Source: JALSIF01 sp026981635 [NCBI: bacterium]
Lineage (GTDB): Bacteria > 4484-113 > JALSIF01
NCBI GenBank assembly: GCA_026981635.1
Contig: JALSIF010000016.1
Coordinates: forward strand, 1-6,399
Direction: 5' to 3'
DNA: 6,399 bases
A program made the translations under genes and the position numbers. Below, piece after piece: positions 1-4,701 of this stretch. The notes beneath the pieces are model-generated. The model saw nothing but the letters and a program-made list of their open reading frames with translations. It was not told the origin of the DNA and did no database searches. Every line of letters begins with the position of its first letter. Position 1 is the first letter of the stretch.

Positions 1-319
1 ACAGCAGCAGCTCGCCGGGGACGGCGAGGGTGCCCAGGCGGAGCTTGTAGAGGAGGAGGGGGGCAAGCATAACCAGGGCGGGAAGCAGGAAGACGGCAAG
101 GGAGGGCAGGAAGCCTGAGATGCGAAGGCCGATCTGGCGGTAGCAGAAGCCGTCGCGGTAGAGGGCGAGGAAGATGTAGGCCACCCCCAGGGCGGTAAGC
201 AGGGAGTTGGTGGTGAGGTGACTTACCGGCAGGCGGGGAACCAGCCACTCGCCCGCCAAGACCAGGGCGAGGATCACCGCGTAGTCCACCACCATCCTTG
301 GGGGGAGGGGTCTTGCCAT
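1..319 (-). CDS. Multi-pass membrane protein, N-terminal part (possible CPBP/CAAX-type intramembrane protease)
   Basis: An open frame runs on the minus strand from ATG at 319-317 to the window edge, giving 106 residues with no stop, so the C-terminus is missing. The translation starts MARPLPPRMVVDYAVILALV and has about three hydrophobic segments, near residues 10-28, 39-54 and 68-90, joined by short charged loops. The stretch YRDGFCYRQIGLR (residues 54-66), just before the third hydrophobic segment, resembles the 'GLR' region that often precedes the core of CPBP-family membrane proteins. The diagnostic EExxxR and HxxxH motifs would lie further on and cannot be checked, so the family call is tentative; that it is a membrane protein is clear. 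Neither ATG 319 nor the in-frame ATG at 295 has a good Shine-Dalgarno. A TAGACT hexamer ends 9 nt before ATG 319, so a leaderless start is possible. It is divergent from the zinc-ribbon gene. Confidence 0.6.
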   Translation of the reverse strand, partial: MARPLPPRMVVDYAVILALVLAGEWLVPRLPVSHLTTNSLLTALGVAYIFLALYRDGFCYRQIGLRISGFLPSLAVFLLPALVMLAPLLLYKLRLGTLAVPGELLL

Positions 320-420
320 CCGGGTGTTAGTCTAGAATCCAGGAAAAGCGGAGGGCACCTTTTTAAATCTGACAAGTGGAGTCTCCTTCCTTTACTGAGG
401 CTTTTTAAGGTTGGGTTAGA
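320..420. promoter_or_regulatory. Divergent intergenic promoter region
   Basis: This 101-bp gap separates the minus-strand membrane protein from the plus-strand zinc-ribbon gene, and it is more AT-rich than its surroundings. On the plus strand CTGACA (369-374) and TTTACT (391-396) are 16 bp apart and match the sigma-70 -35 and -10 boxes at 5/6 and 4/6 positions. That predicts a transcript start near 403 and a leader of about 18 nt. AAGG at 407-410 is the only weak ribosome-binding candidate before ATG 421. On the minus strand TAGACT (334-329) could be a -10 box for a nearly leaderless transcript, but it has no clear -35. All of this is inferred from consensus matching. Confidence 0.35.
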
Positions 421-855
421 ATGCATCCTGTGAGCCAGGAGGAGGTAAGGGAGGAGGAGTTTGACTGGTCCCAGGTGGACCCCGAGGTCAGGGCGCGCTT
501 CAGGCCGGAGGGGCCGCCCGAGCGCATCGCCTGCCCCCGCTGTGGGGGGATTATCCAGACCACCGCCCTCTACTGCTACCACTGCGGGCTAAGACTTAGG
601 GAGCCCACCGAAGAGGAGCTGGAGCGGCGCATGCGGGGCTACGGGATGGGCTCGGCCAAATTTGACGAGACGGCCCGGCGCAGGGTGCAGGAGGAGGTGG
701 AAAAACTCCTGGAGGAGCGGGGCAGGCCCGACTACGGAGCCACCGCCACCGCCATCAGGATGACGGTGATTGCGGCGGTGATCCTGGTCCTGCTGCTCTA
801 CGGACCCAAGCTCTACCGGCTGGTGGCTCCCCTGATCGCTGGACTGTTCCGCTAA
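421..855 (+). CDS. Zinc-ribbon protein with C-terminal membrane anchor
   Basis: A 144-residue protein of unknown function. Residues 38-55 carry a CPRCG-x(9)-CYHCG pair, with Cys38, Cys41, Cys52 and Cys55. This is a compact four-Cys zinc ribbon like the small 'zinc-ribbon domain' found on many bacterial membrane-associated proteins. An acidic N-terminus (residues 6-13) precedes it. A charged, probably helical stretch (62-101, rich in E and R) follows. One or two hydrophobic segments close the protein (about 113-127 and 132-143). The expected topology is a cytoplasmic zinc ribbon tethered by the C-terminal tail. It is divergent from a membrane-protein gene and convergent with metG, whose stop codon lies 6 bp away. 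The start is the only sensible ATG before the acidic N-terminus. No catalytic motif is visible; the ribbon suggests a binding or scaffold role, which is inference. Confidence 0.85.
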   Translation: MHPVSQEEVREEEFDWSQVDPEVRARFRPEGPPERIACPRCGGIIQTTALYCYHCGLRLREPTEEELERRMRGYGMGSAKFDETARRRVQEEVEKLLEERGRPDYGATATAIRMTVIAAVILVLLLYGPKLYRLVAPLIAGLFR

Positions 856-861
856 CTGGTC

Positions 862-2910
862 TTAGCTGAGTTTGCTTCCCGGGGCCACCTCGCCGTCCAC
901 CGTAACAATCCGCACCACCCGCTCGCCCTGGCTCTCGTCGGTGGCGGCAAGGAGCATCCCTTCGCTCAGGACACCGCGGAGCTTCTTGGGCTTCAGGTTG
1001 TCCAGGATGACGATGGTCCTCCCCACCAGCTCCTCCGGGTCGTACCAGGGGCGGATGCCCGCCACCAGCACCCGGTCCTTACGGGAGCCGTCGTCCACGG
1101 TGAGCTTGATCAGCTTGTCGGCCCCCTCCACCGGCTCGGCGCTGAGCACCTTGGCGGTGATGAGGTTTAGCTTCATAAAGTCGCCGATCTCAATCCATTC
1201 CTTCTCCTCGGTTGGCTTTTCGGCCATCTTCTCCTCCTTGGGGGCAGGCTTTTCCTCTGCTGCGATGCGCTCCACCTTCTCGCCGGTGAGGGCCTCTTTG
1301 CGGCGGATGAACTCCTCCTCCAGGTCCTCCAGGTCCAGGCGGGGGAAGACCACCTCGGGCTGGCCCACCTTGTGGTTTTCGGGCAGGGTTTCCGAGAGGG
1401 CGTCAAAGGTAAGCTCACTTACCCGTCCCTCAAAGCCCAGCTGCTGCCAGTAGCGGTCGCAGGCTCCCGGCATCACCGGAGAGAGCACAATGAGCAGGCG
1501 GCGGATGGCCTCAATGAGCAGGTGGAAGATGGTGCCGATCTCCTCCTTTTTGCCCTCCTTGTTTAGCTCCCAGGGCTTGGTGGTATCTATATAGCGGTTT
1601 AGCTCCCTCACCAGCTCCCAGGCCAGCTCCAGCCCCTCCTTGAAGCGGAGGCTTTCGTAGTGCTCAATCACCTCGCCGGGCACCCGGTCGGCAAGCTCCT
1701 TGATCTCCAGGTCGCGGGGGAAGACCACGGTGGGGGCGGGGATCACCCCGCCGAGGAACTTCAGGGCCATGTTGAGGGTGCGGTGGAGCAGGTTGCCCAG
1801 GTCGTTGGCCAGGTCGTAGTTGTAGCGCTCGGCCAGGGCGCGGACGGAGAAGTTGCCGTCCAGCCCCACCGGCACCTCCCGCACCACGAAGTAGCGCACC
1901 CCGTCGGCCCCTACCAGGGCGACGGCGTCCTTGGGGTGGAAGACGTTGCCCTTGGACTTGCTCATCTTGGTCCCCTCAAAGTTCCAGAAGCCGTGGACGA
2001 GAAGCTTTTTGGGGGCGGGGATGCCGAAGCTCTTTAGCATGGCCGGCCAGATGACGGCGTGGAACCAGGGGATGTCCACCGCCATGATGTGAAGGTCGCA
2101 GGGCCAGAAGTTGGCCGCAGGCTGGACCGCCATGGGGTCCTCCCCCCTCTCCAGTGCCGCAAGGGCGGCGTCGATGTCAAACCCTGAGCCGGTGAGGTAG
2201 GTGAGCAGGGCGTCCACCCAGACGTAGAAGACGTGGTTTCTATCCCAGGGCAGGGGGATGCCCCACTCGGTGGAGGAGCGGCTGATGCAGAGGTCCTTCA
2301 GGCCCTCCCTGATGCGGTTTAGCATCTCGGTGCGGCGAAAGTCGGGGTGGATGAAGTCGGGGTGCTGGTCATAGAACTCAAGCAGGTAGCCCTCGTACTT
2401 GCTCAGCCTGAAGTAGTAGGCCTCCTCGGTGAGGAACTTGAGGTAGGGCTTGCTCTCCGGGTCCTCGGGCACCTCGGAGGGGTCCAGGAAGCGGTTGTCG
2501 GTGGTGTGGTACCAGCCGGAGTAGGTCCCCTTGTAGATGTCGCCCAGCTCATAGATGCGCTGGAAGAACTTCTGCACCACCTCCCGGTGGCGGGGGCTGG
2601 AGGTGCGGTAGAACTCGTAGTCGGAGATCTCAAGTAGCTTCCACGCTTCAAGGAAGGCGGGGATGTTTCGGTTGCAGAACTCAAGGGGGTCCAGGCCCAG
2701 CTCGGCCGCCTTGTCGGCGATGTTCTGGGAGTGCTCATCGGAGCCGGTGACGAACTTGACCCGGTAGCCCTGCTTGCGCTTGGTGCGGGCCACGATGTCG
2801 GCGAGTATCGTGGTGTAGCCGGTCCCCATGTGGGGGGCGGCGTTGACGTAGTAGATGGGGGTGGTGACATAGAACTTCTTTTCCTCGGGGGGGCTTTGTT
2901 TGCTCTCCAT
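862..2910 (-). CDS. metG: Methionyl-tRNA synthetase with C-terminal tRNA-binding domain
   Basis: A cytoplasmic class I aminoacyl-tRNA synthetase of 682 residues that charges tRNA-Met with methionine using ATP. The N-terminal Rossmann fold starts FYVTTPIYYVNAAPHMGT, with the HIGH motif as HMGT (27-30). GSDEHSQ (56-62) stands for the usual GTDEHGQ, and KMSKS (315-319) is intact. The connective region (132-165) has no CxxC knuckle, so this is a zinc-free form. The methionine-pocket segment reads AVDIPWFHAVIWPAML instead of GKDI-x(3)-H; the Asp and His are kept and the Lys is not. An anticodon-binding helical domain (about 365-525) with WELNKEGK follows. An E/K/P-rich linker (about 530-572) then leads to a tRNA-binding OB fold (573-682) with KLIKLTVDDG and AGIRPWYDPEELVG, as in long bacterial MetRS. 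AAGGAGG ends 10 nt before the ATG. It lies downstream of the DUF3084 gene on the same strand. Confidence 0.97.
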   Translation of the reverse strand: MESKQSPPEEKKFYVTTPIYYVNAAPHMGTGYTTILADIVARTKRKQGYRVKFVTGSDEHSQNIADKAAELGLDPLEFCNRNIPAFLEAWKLLEISDYEFYRTSSPRHREVVQKFFQRIYELGDIYKGTYSGWYHTTDNRFLDPSEVPEDPESKPYLKFLTEEAYYFRLSKYEGYLLEFYDQHPDFIHPDFRRTEMLNRIREGLKDLCISRSSTEWGIPLPWDRNHVFYVWVDALLTYLTGSGFDIDAALAALERGEDPMAVQPAANFWPCDLHIMAVDIPWFHAVIWPAMLKSFGIPAPKKLLVHGFWNFEGTKMSKSKGNVFHPKDAVALVGADGVRYFVVREVPVGLDGNFSVRALAERYNYDLANDLGNLLHRTLNMALKFLGGVIPAPTVVFPRDLEIKELADRVPGEVIEHYESLRFKEGLELAWELVRELNRYIDTTKPWELNKEGKKEEIGTIFHLLIEAIRRLLIVLSPVMPGACDRYWQQLGFEGRVSELTFDALSETLPENHKVGQPEVVFPRLDLEDLEEEFIRRKEALTGEKVERIAAEEKPAPKEEKMAEKPTEEKEWIEIGDFMKLNLITAKVLSAEPVEGADKLIKLTVDDGSRKDRVLVAGIRPWYDPEELVGRTIVILDNLKPKKLRGVLSEGMLLAATDESQGERVVRIVTVDGEVAPGSKLS

Positions 2911-2920
2911 CTGGGCGGCT

Positions 2921-2927
2921 CCTCCTT
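2921..2927 (-). promoter_or_regulatory. Ribosome binding site of metG
   Basis: On the minus strand AAGGAGG (2927-2921) is a seven-base Shine-Dalgarno match, with 10 nt between it and the metG ATG at 2910. It is the strongest ribosome binding site in the minus-strand operon and fixes the metG start. Confidence 0.8.
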
Positions 2928-2936
2928 GGGCAGGGA

Positions 2937-2942
2937 ATTATA
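2937..2942 (-). promoter_or_regulatory. Candidate -10 box of an internal metG promoter
   Basis: The minus strand reads TATAAT at 2942-2937, a perfect -10 hexamer inside the 48-bp gap between the DUF3084 stop and the metG start. The predicted transcript start, near 2930, lies just before the AAGGAGG ribosome binding site. No good -35 is seen 16-18 bp upstream (GGAGTA or similar) and there is no TG extension. A promoter is plausible because such a hexamer is rare by chance in this GC-rich DNA. It would let metG be expressed apart from the DUF3084 gene. Confidence 0.4.
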
Positions 2943-2958
2943 GGCCCGCCACCGGCCG

Positions 2959-4206
2959 CTACTCCTCCACCACCAGCGCAAGGTCGTCCATCCGGTCAAG
3001 CACCCTGAAGTCTCGCTTGGCGACGATCTTTGCCCGGGCGGGCCTTTCCCGGCCGGCAAGCTGATCTATCCAGCCGGTCAGGGTATCGCGGCTCATGGTG
3101 CCCACCGAGAGGTCCTGGGGGCTGGGCAGGATGCCGTCTTTTACCGCCTGGTCGTGGAGCTTGTTTAGCTCCTGCTCCAGCAGGCGGGCGGCGGCCGAGC
3201 GGGAGAGACCAGCGGGGACCTTGAAGCGGGAAAGCACCTCACCGCGACGGTAGACCACCTTCTGCTCGGTGGCCAGAAAATCAAGCCTCAGGCGGTCGCC
3301 CACAAAGAGGTTCTCCCGCGCCACCACGATGAGAACCATGTCCTGGTCGCTCTGGGAGAGCCGCTCGGCCACTCCGCTGATGATCTCTGGATCGGGCGGC
3401 TCAACCTCAATGTTTCGCTTCTCAAACTCAACCGTGAGTTTCTTTACCACCTGGCGTACCGCCTGCTCCACCTGGGCCTTACTCCAGCTTTTGGGGATGA
3501 GCAGGTAGAGCAGGGGGTTGTTGGCATAGAGCAGGACCTTGCTGTGGCGCAGGCGAAAGAGCTCCTCCTCCAGCTCCTGCCCCTCCTTCACCAGCGCGTC
3601 GCGCATCTGGCGCTGGAGCTCAATCTGCTTCTGCAGGCGGTCGCGCTCTTTGCGCAGCTCATCAATCTCCTTCTCAAAGCGGCTCTTTTCGGCAGAAAGC
3701 TCCTCCCTCACCCGTTGGTAGTCGCGGCGGGTCTTCTCCAGGTCGGCCTGGAGGGAGGCCAGCTCACCGGTAAGCTGGCTCAGGCGCCGGTTCTGGGCGG
3801 CCACTTCGCGGGAGAGGGTATCAAGCTGTGCGCGAAGCTCGTCCCGCTGGCGGGAAACCTTCTTTAGCTCTTCCTCGGCCCGCTCCCGCTCCCGGGAGAC
3901 CTCGGCCAGCCTGGCCCTGGCCTGCTGTAACTTCTCTCCCGTCTCACTCACCTGGCGCTGGAGCTGGTCAAACTCCAGGATCATCTCGCGCACGTTGTCG
4001 GAGCTTATGAGCAGGACGCCCAGGGTGGCGAGGGCGATGACGATGCCGGTGAGCACCGCGATGGCGCTGGAGATGACCCGGGGGCGCAGGCCCATGAGGG
4101 AGATCTTCCGCTTGGCCACCCGCCAGCCCACCCGGTCGGCGGTGTAGGCCACGATGCCCGAAAGCACCGCCAGAACCAGGGTAAAGATAATGCCCGTCCA
4201 GTTCAT
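2959..4206 (-). CDS. DUF3084-family membrane-anchored coiled-coil protein
   Basis: A 415-residue protein. Two transmembrane helices (about 5-21 and 44-68) flank a short basic loop, ADRVGWRVAKRKISLMGLRPR (residues 23-43). That loop is the hallmark of DUF3084 proteins, known from Cyanobacteria, Deinococcota and some Bacillota, whose function is not established. A long charged coiled coil (about 72-222, rich in E, R, Q and L heptads) follows, then a folded C-terminal domain (about 225-415). The protein is probably a membrane-tethered coiled coil, possibly envelope-related. The start is ATG 4206: the protein begins MNWTGIIF there, and AGGTGGA (4219-4213) lies 6 nt upstream. The same frame stays open upstream to 4701, but that part lies opposite the glutaredoxin gene and is not plausible protein. 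It is followed after 48 bp by metG on the same strand and is divergent from the glutaredoxin gene. Confidence 0.9.
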   Translation of the reverse strand: MNWTGIIFTLVLAVLSGIVAYTADRVGWRVAKRKISLMGLRPRVISSAIAVLTGIVIALATLGVLLISSDNVREMILEFDQLQRQVSETGEKLQQARARLAEVSRERERAEEELKKVSRQRDELRAQLDTLSREVAAQNRRLSQLTGELASLQADLEKTRRDYQRVREELSAEKSRFEKEIDELRKERDRLQKQIELQRQMRDALVKEGQELEEELFRLRHSKVLLYANNPLLYLLIPKSWSKAQVEQAVRQVVKKLTVEFEKRNIEVEPPDPEIISGVAERLSQSDQDMVLIVVARENLFVGDRLRLDFLATEQKVVYRRGEVLSRFKVPAGLSRSAAARLLEQELNKLHDQAVKDGILPSPQDLSVGTMSRDTLTGWIDQLAGRERPARAKIVAKRDFRVLDRMDDLALVVEE

Positions 4207-4254
4207 CGCCGCTCCACCTGAGCCTAAGTTTAGGTGGCCTATGATTAGGCCTCC
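4207..4254. promoter_or_regulatory. Divergent promoter region with CCTAA/TTAGG inverted repeats
   Basis: Only 48 bp separate the divergent DUF3084 and glutaredoxin-like genes. The sequence contains CCTAAGTTTAGG (4223-4234), two 5-bp arms around a 2-bp centre. Two further nested pairs are GCCTAA (4222-4227) with TTAGGC (4245-4250), and CCACCT (4214-4219) with AGGTGG (4232-4237). Such alternating repeats could form an operator for a dimeric regulator of both genes. AGGTGGA (4219-4213, minus) also serves as the ribosome binding site for the DUF3084 gene. No convincing -35 is seen for either direction. Confidence 0.4.
4240..4245 (+). promoter_or_regulatory. -10 box of a probably leaderless transcript for the glutaredoxin-like gene
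   Basis: TATGAT matches the -10 consensus at 5/6 positions and ends 9 nt before the GTG start at 4255. A transcript start 6-8 nt after the hexamer falls at about 4251-4253, so the mRNA would begin at or within 4 nt of the start codon. The upstream bases hold no Shine-Dalgarno. This geometry is typical of leaderless genes, which are common in Deinococcota and some other GC-rich lineages. Applying it here is inference. Confidence 0.4.
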
Positions 4255-4521
4255 GTGGCGGGTGAAAAGCTCGACTTTGTGATCTACATGCGCAGGGGCT
4301 GTCACCTGTGCGAGGTGATGTATGAGCGCCTGCTCCTCCTCATTGAGGTGACCGGCTGGGAGGCGGAGGTTGAGCTGGTTGACATTGACCAGGACCCCGC
4401 CCTCCGGGAGCGCTATGGTGAGCTGGTGCCGGTGCTTGAGCTGAACGGCGAGGAGCTCTGCCACTTCAGGCTGGACGAGGAGCGGGTAAAGAGGGCGGTG
4501 GAGGCGCTCAGACCAGGCTAG
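4255..4521 (+). CDS. Glutaredoxin-like (DUF836-type) thioredoxin-fold protein
   Basis: An 88-residue protein starting at GTG 4255 and read MAGEKLDFVIYMRRGCHLCE. The active-site pair is C16-H-L-C19 after the first beta strand, in the GCHLC context typical of the glutaredoxin-like DUF836 family. The segment VELVDIDQDPALRERYGELVPVLELNG follows, with the cis-proline signature V58-P59 characteristic of thioredoxin folds. A third cysteine (C69) lies near the end. The length fits this family (about 75-95 residues) and there is no signal peptide, so it should be a cytosolic disulfide or thiol oxidoreductase; its partner is unknown. It is divergent from the DUF3084 gene and precedes the thiolase-like gene on the same strand after 180 bp. 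It may have its own leaderless promoter (TATGAT 4240-4245). Confidence 0.85.
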   Translation: MAGEKLDFVIYMRRGCHLCEVMYERLLLLIEVTGWEAEVELVDIDQDPALRERYGELVPVLELNGEELCHFRLDEERVKRAVEALRPG

Positions 4522-4525
4522 ATCA

Positions 4526-4598
4526 GGGCTCAGCCGAAATCCCCCGCTGCTAACAATCAACAGGTGTTGATTAGTCTGTTGACTTATGGGCTGAGCCC
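4526..4598 (+). repeat. Perfect 10-bp inverted repeat pair, long-range stem
   Basis: GGGCTCAGCC (4526-4535) and GGCTGAGCCC (4589-4598) are exact reverse complements 53 bp apart. Three further outer pairs (GAT 4521-4523 with ATC 4601-4603) follow a 2x2 mismatch, so the arm begins at the last base of the glutaredoxin stop codon. Each arm is also a near-palindrome around one base (GGGCT-C-AGCC and GGGCT-G-AGCCC), with centres 62 bp apart, about six helical turns. No T-tract follows, so a simple intrinsic terminator is unlikely. Twin protein-binding sites, or a folded leader or attenuator, are the alternatives. Confidence 0.6.
4555..4572. repeat. 18-bp palindrome AATCAACA-GG-TGTTGATT, operator-like
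   Basis: The arms AATCAACA (4555-4562) and TGTTGATT (4565-4572) are exact reverse complements around a 2-bp centre. This is the size and symmetry of a site for a dimeric helix-turn-helix regulator. It sits between the two GGGCT elements and just upstream of TTGACT (4579-4584), so a bound protein could block or help a promoter there. A 2-nt loop makes it a poor RNA hairpin unless the inner pairs open. The regulator is not in this window. Confidence 0.55.
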
Positions 4599-4656
4599 GT
4601 ATCAGGAGCGGAGAAACGACCGGTTGATAAAGCCCGCCGCGGTGGCCGGTGTTGAT
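4556..4656. repeat. Cluster of five GTTGAY half-sites
   Basis: ATCAAC occurs at 4556-4561 (reverse orientation), GTTGAT at 4566-4571, GTTGAC at 4578-4583, GTTGAT at 4623-4628 and GTTGAT at 4651-4656. The first two form the centre of the 18-bp palindrome. The first and third form a wider inverted pair, TCAACAG (4557-4563) with CTGTTGA (4576-4582). The last two sit in similar contexts (CCGGTTGATAA and CCGGTGTTGATAT). This density in 101 bp suggests several binding positions for one regulator. Confidence 0.45.
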
Positions 4657-4689
4657 ATCGGTTAAGCTTTCTGTGGAAAACTTTTGCCT

Positions 4690-4696
4690 GGGGGTG
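4690..4696 (+). promoter_or_regulatory. Ribosome binding site deciding the TTG start of the thiolase-like gene
   Basis: GGGGGTG (4690-4696) differs at one base from GGAGGTG, and 5 nt separate it from TTG 4702. The in-frame TTG at 4684 has only a weak GTGGAAAA stretch upstream. No ATG or GTG before the first conserved strand (VYIV) would keep the domain whole. Confidence 0.5.
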
Positions 4697-4701
4697 GCCA
4701 T

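Larger units (their letters stand above)
4522..4701 (+). promoter_or_regulatory. Leader region of the thiolase-DUF35 operon
   Basis: This 180-bp gap between the glutaredoxin stop and the thiolase start holds no credible ORF. It contains a palindrome, repeated GTTGAT motifs and long-range stem arms (listed separately). TTGACT (4579-4584) matches a -35 box at 5/6, and TATCAG (4600-4605) matches a -10 at 4/6, but the 15-bp spacing is short. TTGATA (4652-4657) is another -35-like box without a -10 at the right distance. The position of the promoter is therefore not settled. Confidence 0.35.

Noticed and set aside
218-582. Small ORFs on both strands around the 320-420 intergenic gap
   Set aside because: The plus-strand one (218-433) crosses the promoter region and the membrane-protein start. 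The minus-strand one (274-582) lies opposite the zinc-ribbon gene. Neither has conserved features.
872-1453. Plus-strand ORF of 193 codons inside metG
   Set aside because: Ser/Arg-rich low-complexity translation, antisense to the MetRS C-terminal domain.
1660-2037. Plus-strand ORF of 125 codons inside metG
   Set aside because: Gly/Val/His-rich shadow of the MetRS coding strand with no ribosome binding site or domain.
2403-3059. Minus-strand ORF of 218 codons overlapping the start of metG in another frame
   Set aside because: It is dominated by S, P, T and R with no fold, and is a frame shadow of the MetRS N-terminus.
4526-4598. Intrinsic terminator of the glutaredoxin-like gene
   Set aside because: The 10-bp stem has a 53-nt loop and is followed by GTATCAGGAG rather than a T-run.
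4634-4652. GC-rich near-palindrome CCGCCGCGGTGG as a terminator or hairpin
   Set aside because: It has no loop and no T-tract, and short CCGCGG palindromes are common in GC-rich DNA.
4207-4701. N-terminal extension of 165 residues in front of the DUF3084 protein
   Set aside because: It runs antisense to the glutaredoxin gene, has no conserved character, and the DUF3084 hallmark starts right after ATG 4206, which has a good ribosome binding site.
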